Shown: positions 8,709 to 19,742, numbered from the stretch's first letter. The stretch: DNA of 55,288 nucleotides from UBA60 sp964587885 (GCA_964587885.1 CAZPME010000014.1:1-55288); one strand, 5' to 3'. Notes: generated from the sequence alone by a model not told the origin. Made by a program: numbers and translations.

Positions 8709-9980
8709 ATGACGGAGAGTGGAGGTGCTACAGTCCTAATCGTCGGAGGTGGTGGAAGAGAGCATTCTCTTGCTTTGGCTTTGCTCAATTGTGCTAGCGT
8801 TGAATCCATCCATGCTGCCCCAGGGAATGCTGGAACCGCGCTAATTGCAACAAATCATTCAATTTCTGCAGGGGATGTTGACTCTCAAGTAGAGTTAGCA
8901 AAGAATTTGGCTGTTGATCTTGTTGTAGTTGGCCCAGAAGCCCCCTTAGTTTCTGGTTTGGCGAATAAATTACGCGGCATAGGCATCGCTTGCTTTGGCC
9001 CCGATGCTGAAAATGCCATGTTGGAAGGAAGTAAATTACGTGCTAAGCAGGCGATGCAAGATTTAGGGGTGCCGACCGCCGGATTCAAAGTATTGACTTC
9101 GAGTAGCGACATTGAATCCGCTCTCGATGAATATTCAGGCAATCCATGGGTGATAAAGCGCGATGTATTGGCTGGTGGAAAAGGCGTGGTTGTAACTCAA
9201 GATCGCATTGAAGCAGTTGAGTTTATCAACTCATCAATAGTTACCGATGGTAGTGTATTACTTGAAGAATTTCTTGCTGGCGAAGAAGCAAGCATGCTCG
9301 TAGTGATGGACGAAAGTGGATATGTTTGCTTACCCTCAAGCCAGGATCACAAACGTGTTGGTGAAGGTGATATTGGCCTCAATACTGGGGGGATGGGTGC
9401 ATATTGCCCTGCTCCAGTTGTAACTTCAGAAGTATTTGAAAAAGTATGTGACCGAATAGTCGAACCAATGCATCGTGGCCTAAGCGCCCAAACAAATCCT
9501 TATCGTGGCGTCCTATATGTTGGTTTGATGATAAATGAGTCATGTGAACCATTTGTTGTGGAGTTTAATGTTCGATTTGGCGACCCAGAGTGCCAAGTGA
9601 CTTTGCCACTCATCAGTAGTGATGTATACGCGATGCTTCATAGTGCTGCGACCGGAAATCTTGCCGATTATCGGGCTGAGTTCTCATCCAAGAGTTGTTT
9701 GACAGTAGTCCTCGCGGCCGAGGGTTATCCCGGTCCGCCGGTTAAGGGAAGGTTAATTTCCGGAGCAGGCCTTTCTGCTACTGGAGATGGTTGGGTAATT
9801 CATGCTGGGACATCAATTGTTGAGGGGCAATTGGTTTCCTCCGGCGGCCGGGTAATTTCCGCAACTGGCATTGGAGCAAATTTGTCTGATGCCGCACAGC
9901 GAGCATATTCAGTGATATCTGCGATTGATTTAGAGGGCTCTCACTATCGCCGAGACATAGGTCATCGTGCTCTAAAATAG
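8709..9980 (+). CDS. purD: Phosphoribosylamine-glycine ligase (GAR synthetase)
   Basis: 423 aa, normal for PurD (~420-430). It joins glycine to 5-phosphoribosylamine with ATP in the second step of purine synthesis, in the cytosol. Family marks in order: the N-terminal VLIVGGGGREHSLALAL (~9-25), AAPGNAGTA near 38, VVVGPEAPLVSGLA near 73, ATP-grasp KRDVLAGGKGVVV near 149, GLNTGGMGAYCPAP near 225, and the metal-binding NVRFGDPECQ near 288. The C-terminal domain carries HAGTSI and SSGGRV-type motifs. It is a single gene here, with carS divergent on one side and the giant aglB following 159 bases on; no other pur genes are in the window. Confidence 0.96.
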   Translation: MTESGGATVLIVGGGGREHSLALALLNCASVESIHAAPGNAGTALIATNHSISAGDVDSQVELAKNLAVDLVVVGPEAPLVSGLANKLRGIGIACFGPDAENAMLEGSKLRAKQAMQDLGVPTAGFKVLTSSSDIESALDEYSGNPWVIKRDVLAGGKGVVVTQDRIEAVEFINSSIVTDGSVLLEEFLAGEEASMLVVMDESGYVCLPSSQDHKRVGEGDIGLNTGGMGAYCPAPVVTSEVFEKVCDRIVEPMHRGLSAQTNPYRGVLYVGLMINESCEPFVVEFNVRFGDPECQVTLPLISSDVYAMLHSAATGNLADYRAEFSSKSCLTVVLAAEGYPGPPVKGRLISGAGLSATGDGWVIHAGTSIVEGQLVSSGGRVISATGIGANLSDAAQRAYSVISAIDLEGSHYRRDIGHRALK

Positions 9981-10099
9981 GGTGATTTATTTATCACTAA
10001 GTTGCCTATTAATTCACTGTAAAATACGCCGCTGCACCACATTTCAAGTTCTGTGCTCAGGGCAACGGCTAAAAAGGGCTTTCAGGTGGCCGGCGTGCC

Positions 10100-10115
10100 T
10101 CAGCCTTTAGGCTGA
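10100..10115 (+). repeat. Inverted repeat upstream of aglB-like gene
   Basis: TCAGCC-TTTA-GGCTGA, a perfect 6-bp stem with a 4-base loop, lies 24 bases before the ATG at 10140 and upstream of the ribosome site GAGGGA. It is a candidate leader hairpin or repressor site. Confidence 0.45.
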
Positions 10116-10139
10116 ACTGAAACCGACGAGGGAACAGTA

Positions 10140-13100
10140 ATGGGAGAGAAAAATACACAAGAAAAAGCGCCATCATTTGTGCTAGGCTGGCTTATTGCCC
10201 CCCTAGCCGTATTATTGGCATTTGTAAGTAGTGAAGCAGTTGGCTTCGAACTAATAAACGAAACTTCGGGCATTGAATTTGGAATGCTCATTGGTGCCGC
10301 CATTTTGGCGACCCTACCCCGCATACTACGCGACAATGAAACTCTCTCCCTCAGCAAGGGTCAAATTTCCTTGACCTTTTTCATTGTTGCATCTATTGCT
10401 GCATTTGGAATTTCACAATATGTCAGCCCAGTGGTTGGTATATTGTTTATGATTCTAGCATTCGGGGGATTCCTCCTCGACAATAACCACAGATTTGAAG
10501 CGTCTACCATCTTGACATTTACAGTCATTGGTCTTATGGTGTCTATGGCTATCGCTGGAATGGCAGATACCTGGGCTCCAGAGTTATTCGATGTAGAAGG
10601 AAATGGTACTGAACAACTGGTAATCGACAATCACCGTGAGGCTATTGGCTTCCTTTTCTTTAGTGCATTGATTTCTTCAATATTAATTGGAGGAATCGTT
10701 GCGATTGCCCAGCGCGGAGTTTTACTACCGTGTGGTCAGGGTAATTGGGCCAAATACTTGCCCCAACCAAATGGTATGTTGCCAGCGAAGAGCTCCTTGC
10801 CTTTGCTATTGGCTCTTGGAGTTTGGGTAGCAGCACATATTGCATCAATGATTCATTTTGGTATGAGTGATGGACTTGCTCGTTTAGGATTAACACATGA
10901 GGAAGTCCAATATAGTCACGTAGGATTTTTCTGGGCATTATTTACCGGTATTGTTTCAATGATAGTGGCTTTCTTTGCTGCAGAGCGTTGGTTTACGCGA
11001 GCTATGCTTTTGTCTTCAGCATGGATCCTCTATACTGCAGGCCTGTGGCAAGAACATGGTTACTATACTGTAGATGCACTTACTGGCACATGGGGTGTAT
11101 TTATTTGGCTAGGATTTACTTTCTTTGCCTTTGTTGGTACATTTTATATCGCCACACATGAAAAATATGGGAATTGGTCGAATCGGGAGTTGAGCAGTCC
11201 AAGTGCAGCACGCGTTTGGTGGTCTGAGAATTGGGCCAATTTGTTAATTGTTACTGCTTTCATGTCAGCATTACTCATCCGTGTAATGTGGAACGTCATC
11301 CCTGCAATGAATGCCGCTGGAACCGGTGGCTGGGATATGACTGGGGGTTCTGACCCTTGGTACATGAAGCGTGCAGTCGATTACATCATCGCCAACAATG
11401 CACATTTCATCGTTGATGCTGACCGCGCTTATCCTGTAGGGGCAATCAATCCCCGTCCACCATTATTTACCTGGTCACTGGCACTTGGGGGCTTTGTTCT
11501 CGCACCATTCTTAGGTAGCACGCCTGATGAAGCAGTGTGGTGGTCAGTTAGTGCAATGCCGGCAATTTTCGGCGCACTAACCGTCTTTCCAATCGCTGCA
11601 ATGACCAAAGAACACTTTGGCAAGGGTGCCGGAGTCATCGCCGCATGGATGATTGCATTCATGCCGGGTCACGTCAGTCACAGCACTTTCGCATTGGCTG
11701 ACCACGATGCCTTCGTTCTGCTATTCCTTTCAATGGGATTCCACTTCTACTTGAAGTCGATAAAGTATGGTGGCTCTGAGCGTTTAACCAAGGATGCAAG
11801 ATTCTCATTATCCTATATCATTGAGGCTGTTAGCGCGGTGATTAAGAAGAGACCTGCTGCAATTTCGTATGCTGTATTGGCGGGTGTTTCAATCGCCATC
11901 GTCGCACTGGGTTGGAAAGGATTCGTATATGGGCCGGGGATTCTATTCCTAGCCTTCTCAACTCAAGTAATCTTGAATTTGCTTAAGCGCCGAGATAGTA
12001 CTATCTTAGCGGTTACGACATCAATAATGCTATTGCTTTCATTCGTAATACCACTGCCTGTTTATGGGCACTTCCAACTTGATCTTATTTGGGATGCTTC
12101 TGGAATGCAGCCCCTGTTCTACATACTTGGTTTCACCCTCTCACTTAGCGTATTGGCAATATGCTCACGAGATAAGCCGTGGTTACTCGTAGTTCTAACT
12201 GCCTTTATCGCAGTAATAGCGATTTTCGGAGGACTTTGGATTTTGCAATTCTTGGATATCTACAATGGTTGGGATGTATTAACAACAGGTGGTTTCTACT
12301 TCACTAAGAACAAGATTTTCGGAACTATTGCTGAAGCACAGGCTCCAAGCCGTGGAATGCTATTCGCATCCTTCGGACCGATTGTCTTCGTACTTGCACT
12401 CGGTGCAGGTGTAATGGGTATTATCCAAGGTATTCGCAGCAATCAAGTTGTTCGACAATACTTGGGCATTTGGGTATTGGTTGCTTCAGTAATGTCTTGG
12501 AATGCAGGTCGTTTCGTTTTCAATGCAACTCCAGCAATGGCTGTATTGGGCGCTTGGGCAACTGTAGCCTTGTGGCAATCAACCGGTGCAAGTAACTTTG
12601 CTCAAAAGTGGCGCCACATGGGTGTTAGAACTCCAGCCGACCGCTTTACTGCAACTCGAAAGGCATTGTGGAAGAGCCCTGCATTTTGTGCTATTGGATT
12701 AATTATGCTCCTAATGGCAAGTCAACACGCAACTTACGGAATTGACTCAGGTATTCCACGTGGAGATGACGCTGCAAAAAATATTGATAAGGAGATATAC
12801 CACCTAGCACCAGATCTTTTCCGCTACGACATTTGGGACTTCTCAATACTAGACCACACTCCATATGACTCGAGTAATGGTGCGCTAGAATATCTTGGTG
12901 CGTTTGGTCCCGGCTTCAATGGGTACGGTTGGAATGTTGCCCATGATTGGTTGGCCAATCAAGATTTGACTTATAATGCGGCAAATAAAGAGGATTGTAC
13001 AGCCCTAGGGGGTATTTGGATTTCTGCACAATCCACAGATGAAGATGCAGTGTGTCACCAGCGCTTTGGCGATCGCCCTGCATTCGTATCTTGGTGGGAT

Positions 13101-16100
13101 TATGGATTCCAGGCACTAGCTCAAGGACAACACCCTACCGTATCAGACAACTTTCAGTCGGGAATTCCTGCAACTGGGAATATGTTATTGAGCCGTTCAC
13201 AAGAAGATTTGATGGCTATGTTCATTTGGCAGTTAGCTGAAGGTGATTTGGCTTACAACGGAGGAATTGATGGCGAGTTTGCCCTTACTAATTCATTCTC
13301 TACAACCATTGACCGCCATTTAACCGCGGCTCAAGCCGAAGAATTCTCTGACATCGTAACCGCTGTCAACGATAACATCGTCGACGACCGAATGTTCAAA
13401 GTGACCAAGGTCAACCGTGAAATCTCTATGGCTGAGGGTAAGATTGTTGTAGATGGATTGCCAACCGAAGATGTTGTTTACCGAATTTATGACGGTCAGG
13501 AAATTGTGAGTTGTAATAATCAGACCGATGATTGTGTTGGAGAAGATTTCGTTCTTGAAACAGGTGCACAACGCCTGTTTGATAGTCGAATTAGGACAGC
13601 AGAAGAAACCGAAGATGACACTACTCACTACATTGTTGGTGATTATTGGTATACTAGTGACACAGTAGAGGAGTTTGAATCTGTTTCGACCAATCTACAT
13701 CGCAAGAATACTCGTTTGGCATTGGCTCGTCAAATGTTGACGACTGCTCTAGATACGGAGGGTTTGGCTGGTCTATATGCAGACCTCATGGATAATCGCG
13801 TTTACACTGTTCAAGACAGTGAAGGTATGCCCGGAGAAATGATGCAGCGAAATCACGAAATTCGCTATTTCGCTGTTGATAACCGACTGTATCCTGTAGG
13901 TGGACATAGTGACCGAGACCGATACTACAATTACGGAAACCCAACTGGAATTTTCCACGCACCTACTACTTTAGGTGGTCAAGATGTTGAGCACTTCCTC
14001 GATACTGTGTACATGACTACGCGAGGCTCGTTTGAAGATGAAATGGATCTTGATGAATGGTATGATGCACAGAGGCAAGATGTTCTTGCCCAACAAGCAG
14101 GAACCGAGTTTGATCCGATTCAATTGACTGACGTTCGCGTCGACCACAGGCCTGCATTCTTTGATACAATGCTGGCTCGGACATATGTTGGATTCGGTGC
14201 TTCAAGCATTGGCCTTGATACAGGCACTAATAATCCGCAACCTGCCCAGCATTTCCAGCAATCTGGCTCACCAGGTTCAGTTTTGTCTTCTGCTCCAACA
14301 ATGCCCGCGGCAATGTTGAACCACTTTGTAATTGCAAATTGGTATGGCTCTGGAGTCCCAGATACTGTCGATTTCCCCAACGAGTTTGCTGAAACACGGG
14401 GAGTTGGTGTTGCCAATACTCTCGTCAAGGTACTCAAGTATTACACTGGAACCGAAGTATGCGGAACAGTACAAATGTCAGATGATGGCGTGGGAATGGG
14501 CGGTGTTCGAGTATTGGTTGAGCGTGATGCATTTAGCGGCGAAGATGCCATGGATATGGATAATAACACCTACTGGATTCCAATAGCTTCTACCGATGCA
14601 GATGCTAATGGTAATTGGTGTGCTGTTGTCCCAGCTGGTCATTTGCGTTTCAGTGCCTTTGTCGGAGATTACAATGCACAGGTTGACCGTGATGCAATTA
14701 CTTCTGGAGATCTCGGAAATAAACTGCAAGATTTGACTACCACTTACAATGAAGAGCGTGATATCAATCAATTAACCTCTCTTTTGGGTGAAGTTTCAAA
14801 CATGACTTGGCTAAATGAAGTCCACCTCAATGTTACTGGTGATGAAGGACATTCAGGTAAACGCCATGCTCAGAACGTAGTTATTGAGATTGGCTCCTCG
14901 GGAATTAGCGGACAGGTTAGCTGGTTTGGGCATGATAGTTTTAATGGTGATGCATTAGTTGATGTCGATTTCATTTTGCGAAATATTTGGAGTGATACTG
15001 ACAACGTAACCGTTACCACAACCAATGGGACATTTACAACTTTAGAAGAGCGGATTGTTCAAGGCAATGGAGAAGTTACCTTTACTGAAGTTGGTGAATT
15101 TACCAGCGATGGTGTTGCTACCGTTTACAATTTCTCTGGTAATTACACGCGCACTTTGAGCAATGGCCAATCTTTCACAAGTAATGGAACTTGGAACGGC
15201 AATGGGGTAATTGATGCAGTATGGATTGCTGTAAGCGATGTTGAACCCTGTATCAATGCTAGTGATGTTGATAATGCCATCATGCCTGAGAATGCGAGTG
15301 CGTGTTTACTTTCCTCATCACCTGAATTATCTACTTACATGATTTCTGGAGAAGTTGCTGCGCAAGGAAGATTTACTGCAGAAGGCGAGGTAGCATTCAC
15401 ACGCGAAATGTTGGGGGCTACTTTCGAAGGTGGTGGATTTTTCACTGGCACAGGAACGATTAACGGAACTGGATTATTCAAGGGAATCGGAACCTTTTCC
15501 GGTGACATGGTTAAGGCCGGTTCATTCTACGTGACCGGATTGATGCCTGGCCGATACAACATGATCGCTCAATTGGATAGTGGCCGAGAAATTCTCTTGC
15601 CTGACCCAGTTGATATCGGCATTACTGCTTCATTTGGTGTTGAAATGAAGGTCCCTGGATCATATTTCAGCGATAATCTTTCTGATAGCGCAGGAAAAAC
15701 ATTGGAGAACTTCACCTTTGAATTGCAAGATATCGGATTGAGTGATGACGATGTAATTGAGATTACTACCAATGAAACCGGATTCTTTTCCTATGGTCCG
15801 ATGCCACCTGGTGATTATTACTACCGTTTCGATTTAGATAGTGATGGTTTTTATGAGTATAATGAGAGCATATATGCCATGGATGACCCGAGCAACCTTA
15901 GCGTCAATTTCGCCATACCGATTCATCAAGATGTTACTATAACTATTTCCGATACTGTGCATAACTCAACCACCGACCAATTTGAATCGTGGGATAATAC
16001 CAATCGAACCATCACCTTTACTAATGCAATTTATTCAACTTTTGTCGTAAATGCCACCTCAAACGAGACTGGAGTGGTACGTGTAGAATTACCGAAGGGT

Positions 16101-19100
16101 GAATGGATTGCCACAGATACTTCTGATGATGTCTATATATTGTACAATGAATTTGACCTATTGGAAGAAGATCTTGTGATTGATAATTGGATTTACATGA
16201 AGAGTATCAATGTAACTGGAGTCGTTCTTATGCCTGAAGTATTTGGCGAAGAGTCACCTGAGGGCGAGAGTTTTCCACAGCATTTCCTTCCTGCAAATGG
16301 AATTGGAGTAACCTTCCGTTCCGGAAATATTATTATCACAGATGTCACTGATATCAATGGGACTTTCGAGGTATCTTTGCCCGAAGGCATGGAATTTGAT
16401 GCAACAGCACTATCAGTTACTAATCAATCTGCAACTGGCCAACATATCACCGTTAGCGATGGTATGGAACCACTCAATTTGACCTTTGAATTGGCGAGGA
16501 ATGCAATGGGGTGGCTTTACGTTTACGATAATCAATCTGCCTATGTTGAGGGATTGACAGGATGGGATAATGTTGAGATTCAAGCTACTGATGATGGAAA
16601 CGTAAATTGGTTCACTAGTATCGAAAAGGATGGAAGTTTTAGTTTTAAGTTACCTGATGGCAATTACACTATTTCCGTCTTGAATGACTATTTGAATGTG
16701 TCAAACAAGTCCTTCGTAGTCGATGGTGAAGGTGGTCCGGATTGGCAATTGATAGGCCAACCGGGATTGCAAACTATCGATTTAAACGTTTTCTTAAACA
16801 CGGCATTTGATAATTCCTTCGAAAATGGAACACCGACAAGCATTGATATGCAATTTGTTCCTTTGTTAGGTGAACATGGTGAATTGCTGAATATTACTGC
16901 TGAGAATTACACCTCACTCGGAAATCTTAGCGTGGAATTACGTTTAGGTGTCTATGATGTTACATTTTCAGCGCAAGACCCACGTAATAATGCAAGTGAC
17001 CACGAAACCAAAAATGCTCAGCCAGCTTTGACAATTGGTGTAGGATTAGAGCCTACTGATGAACCAGTCCCAGTTTTATTGGAGCCCGAATGGTTAGTTG
17101 AAGCAACTTTGACTAATGTAAGCGCCGGGACGATGGCAAATGCAACCGTTTGGCTATACGATTTAGATGGTGAGAATTACGAATTATTAGTGGCAGATGA
17201 GAATGGAACAATTGCCGCATATGTGCCGCAAGGCAACTACTCTGTTGTAGTTCCACCTTCTGAAATCAATGGTTTCCAACAAGAATTGCGATCTACCTTA
17301 ATCGTCAATAATGACTCAGCACGTCGTGGTGTTGAATGGCAAACAGTAGCCTCGACATGGCTTAATATTCAATTCAATGATTCGCTAGGGGAAATGAATG
17401 AGGGGTTCGTACTTACTGCTGTAAACCAAGATGGATTGGGTAATGTCAGCATCGGGCCAACTAATGAAACAGGATATATTCGTGATTCAATAATGCCTGG
17501 AAACTGGTCGATTCATCTCAATGATACAAGATTGCAAAAGCGTTGGACGATTGCCGAAGGTGAATTCAATTTCACAGAAGATACCTTTGCTGCAGGAGCC
17601 AATGTGAGCATTGACATTACTGCCCAGACTTGGGTTGAGGTTGGTGGAAAGGTCTATTGGGATCTAAATGGAGATGAATTGCCGGGGACTAGTGAAGGAA
17701 TTGACGATGTTAACGTTACAATTATTGGGAATTCAACCGATGTCAATTCGTCGCTTGTTACGGTAGATGGCGGAGTATGGAAGTTGTTCGTTCCCGTCAA
17801 TGATGTCTACAATGTAACTGCCGCAAGGGAAGGTTTTGCAACTGTCTGGTATGGTAATGAAACCGTATCCGGCTATGTGGTAAATGGTTCGCATGTTAGT
17901 CGCGATATCATGATGGTAGCAGGGCAAGTTTCTGTTTCAGGAAATATTTCTCATATTTTCGATGACACATCGGTTTTGAACCGTACTGAAGTGTGGTTGT
18001 ACCCGCAAGTGGGACTTGACCGTTCACCGGTCATGGCAAATGCAATATTGAATGGTAGCAATATTGAATGGGATGCAGAAATAACCCCTGGAAGTTGGGT
18101 TATTTGGGCTCAACTGAATGATATTGGTGAAGGTGAATTTGATGTGGCAATTGGAAACTTGGATGCAGGTGTTGCCGAAGGAGGTACTCTAGACCTAGAA
18201 ATGCGAGATGGTGGCAAAATTAACTTGGATTCCAATTGGTTAGATTTCAATCTAGGCCAGCATCATTTCGGACAGACCAATATTACTGGGGCTATAATTA
18301 ATGGAAGTTCGGTAATGGTCGTTATTGAATTAGGTGATGATTCCGAGTGGGAATTGCCGATTGGAGAAGATGGAACTTTGCAGGTACTCTTGCCTGCAGA
18401 CACGATTTCCTTTTCGACAGAATTTACTACGATTCAGCGCTCCATGGAGATGGACTACAGCGGACGCATCACCTCAACGATTGGCACTCAAGTTGAGAAT
18501 CCAATATCATTAGAGGCTAATCGCGAAGTGATTCATAGCGTTTCTTACGATGTTATTACGGTTACAGGAGCAACTCCGTTTGGTGCAGACAATCTGCATC
18601 TGAATGGAACTTGGGAATCTGATGTAGGTGGAGAATATTCAGTTATTACAATGGACATTGTCATTGAATATGGTGGTAACGAAGCTAATGATTTATTTGC
18701 AGCCACGCCTGAAATGTCTAGCAACTCACCAGATACCGACGATTGGATTGTGGAGATACTCAACGAAACAGGTGAATGGGCAAGCACCTCCGATATCGAG
18801 TTAGGAATCGGAGAAGTAGACGCAAATGCAACTCTTAACAAGACTATAACAATCCGTGTTCAAGCACCAAATGGTAGTTCAATCGACATTATTGATGCCG
18901 GCCACAGAGTCAATCTGCACCTAATGGCTGAGGGCGGCTCACTTTCAGAGGTCAGTATCCATTTGCAGATGCCACAGCAATATGGCATTGAATTAATTGA
19001 TCCGACAACTGTGGCAGGAGCCGGTGCTGGTAAAGAAGGAACATTAGAAATTGAGATTGAGAATACCGGTAATGGTGCTGATAGCATGGTTATTACTGTT

Positions 19101-19742
19101 GATGATTCACAATTACCAGATGGATGGGATGTTTCTCCTGAGAGCACAACTGCTACCGTGGCCAAGGGAGACAACCATACACTAAATTTGGTAATTCATG
19201 CGCCACTAAATGCAACTTCCGGTAGTTGGCCAATTATAGTCACGTACCTAAGCGAGGATAATTTGACTACAGTCAGCCATACTGTTGACGTCCAGTTGGC
19301 TAAGGCTGATTTGGAAATTGAGCAAATTTATACTAAATCGGACGCACCATATTTCGGTGAAGTCAATACATTCGTAGTAACCGTTCGCAATGACGGGCTA
19401 CTAGACGCTGAGGCAGTTACTGTAACACTGAATGCAACAAACCTAGGTATCGGCAATTCGTTCATGATGGATGTTCCTGCAGGAACAACTCGGGAATTTG
19501 CAATATCAATGAATTTGACTGATGCGGGACCTGGTCCTGAGATTTTTGTAGCTCACATTAATCCAGGATTAACTCCAATGGAGGATACACCTGATGACTT
19601 GGTGCAATCGATTGATATCGTCAGTCGACCATCTGAAGAACCAAGCAATGCTCTTGCTTGGATATTGGCAGCAATATTTGGATTGATTGTTTTCGCAGTA
19701 TTCAACAATTGGCGAAAGCGCAGTACTGGTGCGAAATTCTAG
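10140..19742 (+). CDS. aglB: Giant AglB/STT3-type oligosaccharyltransferase with very long exterior C-terminal region
   Basis: 3,200 aa. Residues ~15-865 contain about a dozen or more hydrophobic helices and the STT3 marks: GGSDPWYMKR with D405 (first acidic loop motif), ADHDAF with D521/D523 (second D-x-D), and after the last helix the signature WWDYG at 985-989. Together these define the catalytic subunit that moves a lipid-linked oligosaccharide to Asn in N-x-S/T on the outer face. Family members are usually 800-1,000 aa. Here residues ~1450-3165 continue as repeated beta-sandwich domains of carboxypeptidase-regulatory/SdrD-B type (such as VYWDLNGDELPGTSEGIDDV near 2505), then NEW3/CARDB-like domains (~2950-3150) and a final helix (~3170-3188) with basic end. 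The tail is dense in N-x-S/T sequons. The start has GAGGGA upstream. The frame is uninterrupted, so the fusion looks real. I do not clearly see the DK motif. Confidence 0.88.
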   Translation: MGEKNTQEKAPSFVLGWLIAPLAVLLAFVSSEAVGFELINETSGIEFGMLIGAAILATLPRILRDNETLSLSKGQISLTFFIVASIAAFGISQYVSPVVGILFMILAFGGFLLDNNHRFEASTILTFTVIGLMVSMAIAGMADTWAPELFDVEGNGTEQLVIDNHREAIGFLFFSALISSILIGGIVAIAQRGVLLPCGQGNWAKYLPQPNGMLPAKSSLPLLLALGVWVAAHIASMIHFGMSDGLARLGLTHEEVQYSHVGFFWALFTGIVSMIVAFFAAERWFTRAMLLSSAWILYTAGLWQEHGYYTVDALTGTWGVFIWLGFTFFAFVGTFYIATHEKYGNWSNRELSSPSAARVWWSENWANLLIVTAFMSALLIRVMWNVIPAMNAAGTGGWDMTGGSDPWYMKRAVDYIIANNAHFIVDADRAYPVGAINPRPPLFTWSLALGGFVLAPFLGSTPDEAVWWSVSAMPAIFGALTVFPIAAMTKEHFGKGAGVIAAWMIAFMPGHVSHSTFALADHDAFVLLFLSMGFHFYLKSIKYGGSERLTKDARFSLSYIIEAVSAVIKKRPAAISYAVLAGVSIAIVALGWKGFVYGPGILFLAFSTQVILNLLKRRDSTILAVTTSIMLLLSFVIPLPVYGHFQLDLIWDASGMQPLFYILGFTLSLSVLAICSRDKPWLLVVLTAFIAVIAIFGGLWILQFLDIYNGWDVLTTGGFYFTKNKIFGTIAEAQAPSRGMLFASFGPIVFVLALGAGVMGIIQGIRSNQVVRQYLGIWVLVASVMSWNAGRFVFNATPAMAVLGAWATVALWQSTGASNFAQKWRHMGVRTPADRFTATRKALWKSPAFCAIGLIMLLMASQHATYGIDSGIPRGDDAAKNIDKEIYHLAPDLFRYDIWDFSILDHTPYDSSNGALEYLGAFGPGFNGYGWNVAHDWLANQDLTYNAANKEDCTALGGIWISAQSTDEDAVCHQRFGDRPAFVSWWDYGFQALAQGQHPTVSDNFQSGIPATGNMLLSRSQEDLMAMFIWQLAEGDLAYNGGIDGEFALTNSFSTTIDRHLTAAQAEEFSDIVTAVNDNIVDDRMFKVTKVNREISMAEGKIVVDGLPTEDVVYRIYDGQEIVSCNNQTDDCVGEDFVLETGAQRLFDSRIRTAEETEDDTTHYIVGDYWYTSDTVEEFESVSTNLHRKNTRLALARQMLTTALDTEGLAGLYADLMDNRVYTVQDSEGMPGEMMQRNHEIRYFAVDNRLYPVGGHSDRDRYYNYGNPTGIFHAPTTLGGQDVEHFLDTVYMTTRGSFEDEMDLDEWYDAQRQDVLAQQAGTEFDPIQLTDVRVDHRPAFFDTMLARTYVGFGASSIGLDTGTNNPQPAQHFQQSGSPGSVLSSAPTMPAAMLNHFVIANWYGSGVPDTVDFPNEFAETRGVGVANTLVKVLKYYTGTEVCGTVQMSDDGVGMGGVRVLVERDAFSGEDAMDMDNNTYWIPIASTDADANGNWCAVVPAGHLRFSAFVGDYNAQVDRDAITSGDLGNKLQDLTTTYNEERDINQLTSLLGEVSNMTWLNEVHLNVTGDEGHSGKRHAQNVVIEIGSSGISGQVSWFGHDSFNGDALVDVDFILRNIWSDTDNVTVTTTNGTFTTLEERIVQGNGEVTFTEVGEFTSDGVATVYNFSGNYTRTLSNGQSFTSNGTWNGNGVIDAVWIAVSDVEPCINASDVDNAIMPENASACLLSSSPELSTYMISGEVAAQGRFTAEGEVAFTREMLGATFEGGGFFTGTGTINGTGLFKGIGTFSGDMVKAGSFYVTGLMPGRYNMIAQLDSGREILLPDPVDIGITASFGVEMKVPGSYFSDNLSDSAGKTLENFTFELQDIGLSDDDVIEITTNETGFFSYGPMPPGDYYYRFDLDSDGFYEYNESIYAMDDPSNLSVNFAIPIHQDVTITISDTVHNSTTDQFESWDNTNRTITFTNAIYSTFVVNATSNETGVVRVELPKGEWIATDTSDDVYILYNEFDLLEEDLVIDNWIYMKSINVTGVVLMPEVFGEESPEGESFPQHFLPANGIGVTFRSGNIIITDVTDINGTFEVSLPEGMEFDATALSVTNQSATGQHITVSDGMEPLNLTFELARNAMGWLYVYDNQSAYVEGLTGWDNVEIQATDDGNVNWFTSIEKDGSFSFKLPDGNYTISVLNDYLNVSNKSFVVDGEGGPDWQLIGQPGLQTIDLNVFLNTAFDNSFENGTPTSIDMQFVPLLGEHGELLNITAENYTSLGNLSVELRLGVYDVTFSAQDPRNNASDHETKNAQPALTIGVGLEPTDEPVPVLLEPEWLVEATLTNVSAGTMANATVWLYDLDGENYELLVADENGTIAAYVPQGNYSVVVPPSEINGFQQELRSTLIVNNDSARRGVEWQTVASTWLNIQFNDSLGEMNEGFVLTAVNQDGLGNVSIGPTNETGYIRDSIMPGNWSIHLNDTRLQKRWTIAEGEFNFTEDTFAAGANVSIDITAQTWVEVGGKVYWDLNGDELPGTSEGIDDVNVTIIGNSTDVNSSLVTVDGGVWKLFVPVNDVYNVTAAREGFATVWYGNETVSGYVVNGSHVSRDIMMVAGQVSVSGNISHIFDDTSVLNRTEVWLYPQVGLDRSPVMANAILNGSNIEWDAEITPGSWVIWAQLNDIGEGEFDVAIGNLDAGVAEGGTLDLEMRDGGKINLDSNWLDFNLGQHHFGQTNITGAIINGSSVMVVIELGDDSEWELPIGEDGTLQVLLPADTISFSTEFTTIQRSMEMDYSGRITSTIGTQVENPISLEANREVIHSVSYDVITVTGATPFGADNLHLNGTWESDVGGEYSVITMDIVIEYGGNEANDLFAATPEMSSNSPDTDDWIVEILNETGEWASTSDIELGIGEVDANATLNKTITIRVQAPNGSSIDIIDAGHRVNLHLMAEGGSLSEVSIHLQMPQQYGIELIDPTTVAGAGAGKEGTLEIEIENTGNGADSMVITVDDSQLPDGWDVSPESTTATVAKGDNHTLNLVIHAPLNATSGSWPIIVTYLSEDNLTTVSHTVDVQLAKADLEIEQIYTKSDAPYFGEVNTFVVTVRNDGLLDAEAVTVTLNATNLGIGNSFMMDVPAGTTREFAISMNLTDAGPGPEIFVAHINPGLTPMEDTPDDLVQSIDIVSRPSEEPSNALAWILAAIFGLIVFAVFNNWRKRSTGAKF

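Noticed and set aside
8705..8723. Ribosome site for purD
   Set aside because: No purine-rich match at the usual distance; the gene start rests on family alignment instead.
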